Under the pieces are notes generated by a model, which saw only the letters and a list, made by a program, of their open reading frames with translations, was not told the origin of the DNA and did no database searches. The translations under genes were made by a program, and so were the position numbers. A DNA stretch of 64,000 nucleotides from NCBI GenBank assembly GCA_017561715.1, contig JAFZBN010000003.1, positions 87,828 to 151,827 of the forward strand. The letters are read 5' to 3'. Below are positions 17,456-25,642 of the stretch, piece after piece. Each line of letters starts with the position of its first letter. Within the stretch, counting starts at the first letter, position 1. The stretch comes from Clostridiales bacterium. Its GTDB lineage: Bacteria; Bacillota; Clostridia; Saccharofermentanales; Saccharofermentanaceae.

Positions 17456-18505
17456 ATGTTAAATGTAATATTCCGTATGTTGGGACTCATCCTTGTGATC
17501 GCGGCCGTTGCGATCGTCGCGAGAAAGTCGTTTCATTCGGGAACGAATCTTCAGGGAGTGAAGAAGGTTCCGCTGAATAAAAAGGCCGTGGTCATTCTGG
17601 CCGCAGCAGGTATCCTCTGCGTACTCTTCTCATTCTCATTTACGATCATCCCGACAGGTTACACCGGCGTTCGCGTGACATTCGGTCAGGTCGAGGAGCA
17701 GACACTGAATAACGGCTTCAACTTCCAGATCCCGTTCGTTCAGGAGATCGTTCTTGTCAACAACAAGCAGCAGGACATCAAGTTCTACGACAATCCGATC
17801 TCGTCCGAGACTTCCGAGCGTAACACCGTAAACTTCCAGGGCATCACGGTCACCTACCAGATCAACCCGCAGAAGTCCGCGTGGATCTTCGCGAACGTAA
17901 CGAACTACGAAGCAGGTCTCGTCAGTGAATCGCTCGTCGCTTCCGCGATCAAGACCACTTCCAAGACGCTGTCTCCGAACGACTGTACGAACCGTTCGAT
18001 CATTGAGCCGAAGGCGAAGGAAAACATCCAGAAGTCTCTCGATGAGAAGTACGGTGCCGAGGTCGTATACGTCAATAAGGTCGTTATCAATGACGCATCT
18101 TTCGATAGCGAGTACGATGAGAAGATCGCCAAGAAGCAGCAGGCACAGATCGATTACGAGACACAGCAGATCGAGAACAAGAAAAACATCGAAAAGGCCG
18201 AGGCTGACGCTGCCGTCACAAAGACAAACGCTCAGGCAAAGGCTGACGCGAAGGTCATTGAGGCTCAGGCGGAGGCAGATGCCAACAAGCTCATCTCCGA
18301 CTCCATCGATGACAACGTTCTCCGCAACAGATACTACGACAAGTGGGACGGCAAGCTCCCGACCACGATCGTAGGTTCCGACGCTTCCGCTTCTCTTCTG
18401 ATCACACCGGACGCCATGGAAAACGCAAAGTCTTCTGCCGCCGCATCTTCGAATAACACATCGAATGATACGACCACAGACACAGGTGCTGATGCTGAGA
18501 ACTAA
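17456..18505 (+). CDS. Prohibitin/HflC-type SPFH membrane protein
   Basis: A 349-residue protein with two N-terminal hydrophobic segments (about residues 3-22 and 45-65) followed by an SPFH domain: GYTGVRVTFGQVEEQTLNNG and LVNNKQQDIKFYDNPISS. The next part is a long charged coiled coil (residues about 215-285, rich in Ala/Glu/Lys), then a Ser/Ala/Thr-rich tail. Such proteins form ring scaffolds that organise membrane domains and regulate membrane proteases. AAGGAGG precedes the ATG at 17456; the upstream in-frame codons overlap the promoter. Monocistronic, with a strong terminator. Confidence 0.9.
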   Translation: MLNVIFRMLGLILVIAAVAIVARKSFHSGTNLQGVKKVPLNKKAVVILAAAGILCVLFSFSFTIIPTGYTGVRVTFGQVEEQTLNNGFNFQIPFVQEIVLVNNKQQDIKFYDNPISSETSERNTVNFQGITVTYQINPQKSAWIFANVTNYEAGLVSESLVASAIKTTSKTLSPNDCTNRSIIEPKAKENIQKSLDEKYGAEVVYVNKVVINDASFDSEYDEKIAKKQQAQIDYETQQIENKKNIEKAEADAAVTKTNAQAKADAKVIEAQAEADANKLISDSIDDNVLRNRYYDKWDGKLPTTIVGSDASASLLITPDAMENAKSSAAASSNNTSNDTTTDTGADAEN

Positions 18506-18550
18506 CAGGTTCTGACCGCATCTTCCATCAAAGGAACAGATAAACAAAAA

Positions 18551-18587
18551 GAAGAGGCTGCCTCCCACGAGGCAGCCTCTTCTTTTC
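18551..18587 (+). terminator. Terminator after SPFH gene
   Basis: GAAGAGGCTGCCTC (18551-18564) pairs perfectly with GAGGCAGCCTCTTC (18569-18582), loop CCAC, then TTTTC. A-rich on the left, so it may work in both directions. Confidence 0.93.
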
Positions 18588-18615
18588 TTACGTTCAGTTT
18601 TGTGTTCTACGTTTT

Positions 18616-18642
18616 GTTCTACAAATTTCCTTTTTGTAGAAC
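18616..18642. repeat. Hairpin between convergent genes
   Basis: GTTCTACAAA (18616-18625) and TTTGTAGAAC (18633-18642) pair with a 7-base loop. GTTCTAC also occurs just upstream at 18604-18610. It lies between the SPFH terminator and the stop of the zinc-ribbon gene; the T-run is weak. Confidence 0.45.
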
Positions 18643-18663
18643 ATTTTGTTGAACATCAGCTGA

Positions 18664-19299
18664 TCAGCGCTGTACCTGACTGCGCCACCAGTTCTCGATC
18701 GTGCTCTCGACATCGGGCTTTGCCTTGATGTCCAGAAGCTTTCCGTCGGTCAGTTCGATTTGAAGAAGCTGGCCGCCGAGGGCCTTTTGATAAGACATGT
18801 TACGGATCTGATCCGGTGTAAACGTCAGCGACGGTTTCCTCGAGCAAAGCGCATTCGTCGCGATAGCGCCCAGAGCGCCGAACATCATGGATGCCACACC
18901 GCCCTTTCGCGAAAAGATCAGAAGATTATTCGTGATCTCGACATACCACATCGCGGCTGTCTCGAGCTTGATGCGTTCTTTGTTCGCGTTCTTCGGATTG
19001 AGCACGCTGACACATACAGGTTCCAGGCTGACAACCGGAGCTGCTGCAGCCTGCATCGGAACACCCGCTGCCTGAGGCGCCGCCTGCATCGGGACTGCCT
19101 GAGGAACTGTCTGCTGCTGAGGCATCACTTGCTGTACTGCCGGTTGCGGAACCGCCTGCTGCGGAACCGGCTGAACCGGCATCTGCTGCATCGCCGGCTG
19201 AGGAACTGCGGCCTGCGGTGCAGCCGTTACCGGACATCCGCAAAACGGACAATTCGCTACCTGATCCTGAATCTGATTTCCACAATTACCACAAAACAT
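18664..19299 (-). CDS. Zinc-ribbon protein with Pro/Gln-rich linker
   Basis: A 211-residue protein. The first 25 residues are a zinc ribbon (CGNCGNQIQDQ...CPFCGCPV). Residues about 28-90 are a low-complexity run of Ala, Pro, Gln, Val and Met. The C-terminal domain (about residues 100-211) contains KLETAAMWYVEITNNLLIFS and LLQIELTDGKLLDIK and could be a bacterial PH-like fold, but this is uncertain. GGAGG is 6 bases before the ATG at 19299; an in-frame ATG four codons earlier has the Shine-Dalgarno inside it and is rejected. Function unknown. Confidence 0.75.
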   Translation of the reverse strand: MFCGNCGNQIQDQVANCPFCGCPVTAAPQAAVPQPAMQQMPVQPVPQQAVPQPAVQQVMPQQQTVPQAVPMQAAPQAAGVPMQAAAAPVVSLEPVCVSVLNPKNANKERIKLETAAMWYVEITNNLLIFSRKGGVASMMFGALGAIATNALCSRKPSLTFTPDQIRNMSYQKALGGQLLQIELTDGKLLDIKAKPDVESTIENWWRSQVQR

Positions 19300-19396
19300 A
19301 AAAGCCTCCATTTTCCCTACTCACTTTTTCCCCATTATACCAAACAACCCCACAAAAAGCCTGTTCTTCTGAGACGCTCGCGAGAATGAAATGAAC

Positions 19397-19467
19397 GAAA
19401 AATAAATCCCTTCCGCGCCTCCGCAGGGCAAAGCCCGAGGACCAGTGCGAGAAGGGATTCTATTTTC
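19397..19467 (-). terminator. serA terminator with conserved core (copy B)
   Basis: AAATCCCTTC (19404-19413) pairs with GAAGGGATT (19451-19459), with U-rich sequence beyond. Minus-strand loop: CTGGTCCTCG-GGC-TTT-GCC-CTGCGGAG. Compared with copy A at 7256-7329, the mini-stem TCC/GGA is replaced by GGC/GCC and the outer stem also changes in a paired way. Confidence 0.85.
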
Positions 19468-19487
19468 TTTTAGTTTATGGCCGCGTC

Positions 19488-21092
19488 TCAGAAGAACAGC
19501 TGTGTGACTCTGAGAACACCATCGATCGCGCGGAGCTCAGAAAGGATATCCTCGCTGAGTTCTTCGCTGACACCGAGGAAGGACTGAGCCTTTGTGGAAC
19601 CCGGCTTAACACCCCAGTGCATGCTGTTGATGTTGATGTTGTGATCACCGATCTTAGTTGCGATCTTACCGATGATGCCCGGCTTGTCTTCGTTCTGCAT
19701 GGCGATCACGATCGGAGCCAGAGCGAAGTCTGCCTGATAGCCGAAGAAGCTTACGAGAACTTCAGTGTCATCACCGACGATCGTACCGGAAACGGAAAGC
19801 TCACGGCCTTCTTCTGTTACGAAGTTTACAACGATCATGCTGGTGTAACGCTCGCACTGTGCGCTCTTGCTCTCGACCACTTCGATGCCGTGAGCCTCAA
19901 CACCCTGACGAACATTTACGAAGCTTACGCGTCCGTCGGAATGCGCGGAGAGGAAGCCCTTCAGAACAGAGAGTGTCAGGATGCCTGTCTCCTGCTCAGC
20001 GAGAGCGCCTCTGAATTCAACCTCGATCTTCTTGACCGGTGTCTCTTCCGCCTGATAGTAGATCTTACCGAGCTTCTCAGCGAGGTCAGCGTACGGACGG
20101 ATGGCCGCCATATCGCCGCTGAAAGAAGGCATGTTGATCGCTGCAACGAGTTCGCCGCGAAGTGCTTTTGCAACGAGAGAAGTAACTGCGGAACCTACGT
20201 TGTGGTTTGCTTCCTGTGTGGATGCACCGAGGTGAGGTGTAACTACGCAGTTCGGAAGAGTAAGGAGCGGGTTCTGGTACTGCTGCTCGCCCGGTGCTTT
20301 ATCATAGGAAGGCTCCTTATCGAATACGTCGATCGCAGCAGCGGCAACCTGACCGGACTTCAGTGCTTCGTAGAGAGCCGCCTCATTTACGAGACCACCA
20401 CGAGCGGCGTTAACGATACGAACGCCCTTCTTGCACTTAGCAAGCTCATCCGCGCCGACCATGCCGACGGTTTCCTTGTTCTTCGGTGTGTGGAATGTGA
20501 TGAGGTCAGCAACAGCAAGGAGATCCTCGAGCTTCGCGCAGCGCTTAACACCTACCGTGTCGAATTTCTCCTGTGTGATGTACGGGTCGTAAGCAACGAC
20601 TGTCATACCGATACCCTTGAGCTTTCTGGCTACGATGGAACCGATACGGCCGAGACCGATGATACCTGCGGTCTTGCCCTCGAGCTCGTTACCGATCATC
20701 TGTGCACGACGGAAATCGTCGTTATGAGCTGCCTCGTTCGCGTGGCAGAGATTTCTGAAAATGGAGAATGCATGAGCAACTGCAAGCTCACCGGCAGCCA
20801 TGATGTTTGCTTCCGGAGTATTTACGGCAATGATGCCTTTCTCTGTGCAGGCAGCAACGTCGATGTTGTCGATACCGTTACCTGCGCGGCCTACGACCTT
20901 GAGGTTCTTGGCATTTGCGAGGAGGTCCTTGTTGACCTGTGTTACGGAACGTACGATGAGCGCATCGTAATCACCGATGAAACCCTTGATCTCGTCCTGG
21001 GAGCAACCTAATCTCTCGTCTACTTCAAAACCTTCGTCCTTCAGATACTGGATTGCATCTGCCGCGATCTTTTCTGCAACTAAAATCTTCAT
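19488..21092 (-). CDS. serA: D-3-phosphoglycerate dehydrogenase
   Basis: Oxidises 3-phosphoglycerate to 3-phosphohydroxypyruvate, the first step of serine synthesis. The 534-residue long form has the catalytic domain, NAD-binding GIIGLGRIGSIVARKL, the Arg motif NAARGGLVNEAAL and the His motif VTPHLGASTQEA. An ASB domain (about residues 320-450) and a C-terminal ACT domain (MQNEDKPGIIGKIATKIGDH) follow; the ACT domain binds serine for feedback in related enzymes. It lies 21 bases after the aminotransferase gene, forming a two-gene serine operon. Confidence 0.97.
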   Translation of the reverse strand: MKILVAEKIAADAIQYLKDEGFEVDERLGCSQDEIKGFIGDYDALIVRSVTQVNKDLLANAKNLKVVGRAGNGIDNIDVAACTEKGIIAVNTPEANIMAAGELAVAHAFSIFRNLCHANEAAHNDDFRRAQMIGNELEGKTAGIIGLGRIGSIVARKLKGIGMTVVAYDPYITQEKFDTVGVKRCAKLEDLLAVADLITFHTPKNKETVGMVGADELAKCKKGVRIVNAARGGLVNEAALYEALKSGQVAAAAIDVFDKEPSYDKAPGEQQYQNPLLTLPNCVVTPHLGASTQEANHNVGSAVTSLVAKALRGELVAAINMPSFSGDMAAIRPYADLAEKLGKIYYQAEETPVKKIEVEFRGALAEQETGILTLSVLKGFLSAHSDGRVSFVNVRQGVEAHGIEVVESKSAQCERYTSMIVVNFVTEEGRELSVSGTIVGDDTEVLVSFFGYQADFALAPIVIAMQNEDKPGIIGKIATKIGDHNININSMHWGVKPGSTKAQSFLGVSEELSEDILSELRAIDGVLRVTQLFF

Positions 21093-21113
21093 GTTCGTGT
21101 TCCTCCCAAAATC

Positions 21114-22211
21114 TTATGCGTTCTGAGCCTTGAGCTCAGCAATAACTTCGTCGAGATCCTTGAGCATTGCCTTGATCTCATCAATGGTCGTATCTGCCAT
21201 GTGCGCGATACGGAATGTGGTTTCCTTCAGAGCACCGTAACCGCCGGAGAGGAGATATCCTCTTTCGCCCATCTTCTTGTTGATCTCCGGGAACGGGATG
21301 CCCAGTGTGTTCTTGATACATGTGACTGTTACGGACAGGTTATCCGGATCGGAGTAAAGTTCCGCATTCTTTCTTGCCCAGTCACGAACGAGCTCTGCCA
21401 TCTCGCAGTGTCTCTTATAACGGTTCTCAACGCCCTCAGCGAGGATGCAGTCGAGCTGGTAATCCAGTGCGAACATGTGCGCCTCAGACGGTGTGGACGG
21501 ATACTGGAACGGCTTCTCGTGTACGAACTTGGCAAGCTCGACATAGTCGAAGTAAAGTCCACGGTTCGGGATCGTCTTTGCCTTCTCGAGCGCACGGTCG
21601 GAAACCGAAGCGATCGCCATTCCCGGAGGAAGTCCGAGACACTTCTGTGTAGAAGTGATGCAGACGTCGATGCCCCACTCGTCTACCGGAATGAAGTCAC
21701 CGCCCATGGAACTTACTGTATCCACGCAGAGGATGACATCCGGATACTTCGCCTTAAGAACCTCGGAGATCTTTCCGACAGGATTGTGGATACCTGTGGA
21801 TGTCTCGTTGTGTGTGATGGTGATCATGTCGTACTCGCCTGTGGAGAGTGCCTCGTCAACCATCTCAGGTGTTGTGATCTGTCCTAATTCGGAACGGAAA
21901 ATATCTGCCGGAACACCATTGGATGTCGCCATCTTATACCAGCGTTCACCAAATGCTCCGATGGAGAAGATCGCTGCTTTTTTCGCAGTGAAACATCGTA
22001 CGGCGCCTTCCATCAGACCGCTTCCTGATGAAGTTGAAAGAATGATAGTGTTCTTCGTACCCATGACCTTCTGCAGTTTTTCGGAAATTCCCTGCTGCAG
22101 AGCAGAAGCATCTTTGGTACGGTGGCCGATCATCGGCGTAGCCATCTTTTCCAGAACTTCAGCACGAACTTCAGTCGGGCCCGGAATGAAAAGCTTCTTG
22201 TGCGTACTCAT
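21114..22211 (-). CDS. Class V aminotransferase, probable phosphoserine aminotransferase (SerC-like)
   Basis: A 365-residue PLP enzyme of the alanine-glyoxylate/SerC superfamily. Features: KLFIPGPTEVRAEVLEKM at the start, VDTVSSMGGDFIPVDEWGID and the Schiff-base Lys in ITSTQKCLGLPPG. Sequence alone resembles serine-pyruvate/alanine-glyoxylate transaminases, but co-transcription with serA argues that it makes phosphoserine from phosphohydroxypyruvate and glutamate. The ATG at 22211 follows GGAGGG; an upstream in-frame start lacks a ribosome site. Preceded by a structured leader. Confidence 0.88.
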   Translation of the reverse strand: MSTHKKLFIPGPTEVRAEVLEKMATPMIGHRTKDASALQQGISEKLQKVMGTKNTIILSTSSGSGLMEGAVRCFTAKKAAIFSIGAFGERWYKMATSNGVPADIFRSELGQITTPEMVDEALSTGEYDMITITHNETSTGIHNPVGKISEVLKAKYPDVILCVDTVSSMGGDFIPVDEWGIDVCITSTQKCLGLPPGMAIASVSDRALEKAKTIPNRGLYFDYVELAKFVHEKPFQYPSTPSEAHMFALDYQLDCILAEGVENRYKRHCEMAELVRDWARKNAELYSDPDNLSVTVTCIKNTLGIPFPEINKKMGERGYLLSGGYGALKETTFRIAHMADTTIDEIKAMLKDLDEVIAELKAQNA

Positions 22212-22299
22212 GATAATCCCTCCATGTAAATCCAATATTACATAATTACATACCGTACTATTGTAGTCGCAATTAATCGATTTTTCTAGTCAAAAAGCG

Positions 22300-22370
22300 C
22301 TGTCATTTGCATTTTCGGCAAATTATCAAAAAAAGCTCTTTTCGACGGCTCTTTGCACACAAAATGACAG
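22300..22370 (-). promoter_or_regulatory. Stem-loop in serine-operon upstream region
   Basis: CTGTCATTT (22300-22308) pairs with AAATGACAG (22362-22370). Inside are TTTGC/GCAAA pairing and a direct repeat GCTCTTT. It lies about 90-160 bases upstream of the aminotransferase ATG. It may be a leader RNA or a chance palindrome; no known riboswitch consensus is recognised. Confidence 0.3.
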
Positions 22371-22399
22371 TTAGAAGCCCCAAATGATTTTTATTCGGC

Positions 22400-22432
22400 A
22401 AAAAAGGAGCCGCTTCCCGAAGGAGCGGCCCC
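22400..22432 (-). terminator. Terminator after PP2C-like gene
   Basis: Minus-strand GGGGCCGCT..CC / GG..AGCGGCTCC (22432-22406) followed by TTTTTT (22405-22400), 30 bases after the stop at 22462. Confidence 0.85.
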
Positions 22433-22461
22433 TGTCGAAACAATTTAATTTCTCGGATCTC

Positions 22462-25425
22462 TTACGTTGCCGGAGCTGCCGTGGTCTCAGCCGGAGCAGC
22501 CGCCGTAGTTTCTGCCGGAGCAGCAGATGAATTCAGCAATGCCGCCGGCGGGAGCTTGATCTGGGCGCCTTCTGTCGGTACGAAGGAAGCATCCAGACCG
22601 TTGTATGTAAGGATCGTTGTGACGACCGGATCGGACTCGGACTCGATATTCATGCCGTATACACTGTGGAAGAGATCCCACCATGTGCGGCAGCCGGTCT
22701 TCGCGGAGAATGTATAAACACCGATCGGATCGTTCTCGGAACCCGGCGTAGATTCCGGAACTACCGGAGTGGTTTCGCTCGGGGTCGAATCGGAGATCTG
22801 GCCGGAAATATCCGTGATCGCCGTATCGGATACGGAAGTATCTACCGTTGAGCTCTTGCTGCTTCCACAGGACTTCGCGATCAGCACGATGATGATGATC
22901 AGGCAGATCAGGGAAACGCCCGCGAGTACGAACGGCAGATAGCTGGAACCGAAGCCCTCATCGCCACTGTCGAAGCCGTCATCGATCGTATCCGGTCTTC
23001 TTCTTGCAGGCTGTGTGTTCGGACGGTTGCCCGGACGCTGCGGCTGCTGCGGACGCTTCACTCCCGGAACGGAACCCGGACGAACTGCCTCACCCTGCTG
23101 CATATAAGCAGGAATGGAGGAAGCAACCGGTTCTGCCGCGGAAGGTGCGCCTGTCGGAGCCATATCGAAAAGATCTGCCACGGACGGCGGCGGATTATCA
23201 AAGTCATACTGCGGAGCTGCGGCCGAAGCTGCGTACGGATCGTAATCTGCTTCAGTTACTGCCGGGATCTCCTGTGTCGGCTCGTCGTAGTAAGCGCTTC
23301 CCGCATCAGCGAACTGAGGCTGATCGAGGTTAACGAACGGGGAAGCCGGAGCCGGTGCCGGATTCACGAACTGCGACGGAGCAGCTTCGTCTTCGTCTAC
23401 TGTGTAGGAACCACGTGCGTAAACGCCTGTATCCTCATATCCTACCGGTGTATCGCTGTTTGTCGGATACGTCGGCGGTACATATGACGGAGCTTCGTAA
23501 AGCGGCATTTCCGGAACATCGTTTGCGGAAGCGGTCGCGTTATTTGTCGCATCGCCCGAAGCAAACGGGATCACGAACTCGCCGGCGCCCGGAACTTCTT
23601 CAGAAGGAGCCATGCCCTCAGCATAGTCGGACGGGTAACCTTCGTGTGTCTCATATTGATCTTCAGCGGATGATTCTGCGTCACCGAAGAAAAGTGGTGT
23701 TTCATCGAACTCTTTTGGATCGTTGGAATACTCGGGTTCATCGTTCATAGGCTTCTTCACCTCATCTTCCGCTTCGAAAACGAGAGGAGCATCCTCTTCT
23801 GTTTCCGCAACAAACGCCGGAGCAGCACCTCCGGAGATCTGTTCAGTTCCTGCCACGTTCTGTTTGTCGACGACCTCCTCGGAAGGCTTTCCGGTGAAGA
23901 GTTCATCGCCTATATAGAGCGGAGCACCGGTGTCGGCTTCTGCGGCCGGGCTTTCTCCGCCTACTTCAAAAGATGCTTCGTCGGCTGCTTCTTTTACGAC
24001 TGCTTCCGACTCATTCTGTGCCTTCACGGCAGCCTTGAAGAACGGGTTATCCTCGTTCTTTACGGCTACGAAAGGCTCATCCTTCTTGATTTCTTCGGTC
24101 TTCTGAGGAAGTACGAACGGACTTGCGGATTCTGCCGCTGTTTCCGCTGTCTTGGCCTCGAGCTCGGCAGCTGCCTTATCAAAGCTGTTCACGAACGGAA
24201 CGACCTTCGTTACTTCATCATTCTCCGTTGCCGGAGCTTCTTTTGCCTTTTCGGGAACCGGTGTCACGCCGGTGTTGTCCTTCATCAGATCGGAGATGTC
24301 ACCGAACGAAAGCGGCGGTTCCGGGATCGGTGTATTGATCGCGTCGTCGACCGCGGATCCTGCCACGGCACCTGCTGTCGCGGAAGCCGCTGCTTTGGAA
24401 GCTGTCTCGGCACCAAGGGATGCAATGGCATCAGCCGCTGTACCGACCGGCGGGATCACAGCTGTTGTCTCGATGGCCTTTGCCTCAGGTGTCTTTTCCT
24501 TCTCGTCGCCGAAAAGCATCGCGTCCGGAGCCGGCTCTGCTTCTTCCTTCTTCGGGGACTCAAGCGGTACCGGCGGAGCTACGTTGTACTCATCGTCGAG
24601 ATCTTCCTGCTGGGCAGCCTTCTTCTTCTTTCTTCCGAATCCGAACAGTCCGCCTCTTTCACTGGAAGTGATGTCTTCAACGAAGGAGATCATGAACTGC
24701 AGCGGAACGCCCGGAAGCTTCGCGGCTGCTTCGGTGATAACTACGCTTGCCGCATCGCTCTGGTCTTCCGCGTCGTAGAGGATGCGGAGGAGTTCCTGCT
24801 GACCCAAAGCCTCATAGACTTCACGGTTACAGAGGATGATGCAGTCATCAAGCTTCAGCTGGGCGATGTTGGAGCACAGCGCCGGAGCTGTCTTTGTCGC
24901 ACAGAAATTATAGAAATTGTCGACCTTCTGACGGGCGGTGTTGATCGCGTCGATACGGATATCGGTCGCCGTCATCGGGTAGAGTGTGTCGTCACGATAA
25001 AGGAACGCGAGTCCCTTGCCGATCGTAGAAGCAAATGCCTCACCATCTTTGACCATAACGCCGGCAAAAAACGGAGCACGGCTGTTGTCCTGCTGGATCT
25101 TCATCTTACCGGTAATGGAAACGGCGGTATTGACCATCTCGCCGATCGAATCGTCAAGAGATCTTCTTCCGGCCTTCAGTTCTGTACCGAGGCGGCGGAG
25201 GAACGGCTCATACGGCGGAAGAGCGTTCGGATCCTGATCCGCGATCGTCTGGTGAGAGAATACGGAGAAGAAAAAGCCTCTGTCCTCTTTATCGTTCGTC
25301 AGATCGGCCGAACGGGCAACGGTCTTGCTGGTCACACGACCATCCATATAAAATGCGTCAGTCAGTTCTGCTGTAGGAAAATATCTTGCTGTAAGCGTCG
25401 TCGCAAGACGAGTCTGCTTTGCCAT
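22462..25425 (-). CDS. PP2C-like phosphatase domain - disordered linker - TM - extracellular LysM-like protein
   Basis: A 987-residue protein. Residues about 1-270 resemble a PP2C-type phosphatase (TKEDRGFFF-like start, GKGLAFLYRDDTLYPMT, KLDDCIILCNREVYEAL), but the canonical metal-binding Asp-Gly pairs are not all obvious, so activity is uncertain. Residues about 280-830 are an acidic, Pro/Ala/Glu-rich low-complexity linker. One membrane helix follows (FVLAGVSLICLIIIIVLIA), then an extracellular Thr/Ser-rich part and a LysM-like end (TWWDLFHSVYGM, LTYNGLDASF, GAQIKLPP). The topology suggests cytoplasmic signalling joined to wall binding. GGAGG precedes the ATG at 25425. Confidence 0.75.
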   Translation of the reverse strand: MAKQTRLATTLTARYFPTAELTDAFYMDGRVTSKTVARSADLTNDKEDRGFFFSVFSHQTIADQDPNALPPYEPFLRRLGTELKAGRRSLDDSIGEMVNTAVSITGKMKIQQDNSRAPFFAGVMVKDGEAFASTIGKGLAFLYRDDTLYPMTATDIRIDAINTARQKVDNFYNFCATKTAPALCSNIAQLKLDDCIILCNREVYEALGQQELLRILYDAEDQSDAASVVITEAAAKLPGVPLQFMISFVEDITSSERGGLFGFGRKKKKAAQQEDLDDEYNVAPPVPLESPKKEEAEPAPDAMLFGDEKEKTPEAKAIETTAVIPPVGTAADAIASLGAETASKAAASATAGAVAGSAVDDAINTPIPEPPLSFGDISDLMKDNTGVTPVPEKAKEAPATENDEVTKVVPFVNSFDKAAAELEAKTAETAAESASPFVLPQKTEEIKKDEPFVAVKNEDNPFFKAAVKAQNESEAVVKEAADEASFEVGGESPAAEADTGAPLYIGDELFTGKPSEEVVDKQNVAGTEQISGGAAPAFVAETEEDAPLVFEAEDEVKKPMNDEPEYSNDPKEFDETPLFFGDAESSAEDQYETHEGYPSDYAEGMAPSEEVPGAGEFVIPFASGDATNNATASANDVPEMPLYEAPSYVPPTYPTNSDTPVGYEDTGVYARGSYTVDEDEAAPSQFVNPAPAPASPFVNLDQPQFADAGSAYYDEPTQEIPAVTEADYDPYAASAAAPQYDFDNPPPSVADLFDMAPTGAPSAAEPVASSIPAYMQQGEAVRPGSVPGVKRPQQPQRPGNRPNTQPARRRPDTIDDGFDSGDEGFGSSYLPFVLAGVSLICLIIIIVLIAKSCGSSKSSTVDTSVSDTAITDISGQISDSTPSETTPVVPESTPGSENDPIGVYTFSAKTGCRTWWDLFHSVYGMNIESESDPVVTTILTYNGLDASFVPTEGAQIKLPPAALLNSSAAPAETTAAAPAETTAAPAT

Positions 25426-25470
25426 ATCTAGAAGCCTCCAAATAGTGGGATCACCCATTTCTTCCTGTTA

Positions 25471-25476
25471 ATTATA
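25471..25476 (-). promoter_or_regulatory. -10 box of PP2C-like gene
   Basis: Minus-strand TATAAT in GTTATAATTAAC, about 46 bases upstream of the ATG. A TTGTAT lies 15 bases further up and is a poor -35 match. Confidence 0.45.
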
Positions 25477-25642
25477 ACATAATGTCTTTTCATACAAGTA
25501 TTTGAAGAAGACTTTTTGCTACAATTTCGTGACAATTTCAGGTCGATGGCGTTGCGAGAGAAAAAAAGAGACGATATCAGGCACTTTTTAGACTTTTTCG
25601 AAACAACGAAACTATTGCACTGTGATTACGCGGGAGAATCCG

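Noticed and set aside
1636..21011. Long open antisense frames opposite DUF1015, DUF2298, the ABC subunits and serA
   Set aside because: They mirror real genes with family motifs, lack ribosome sites and have no recognisable domains; they come from codon bias.
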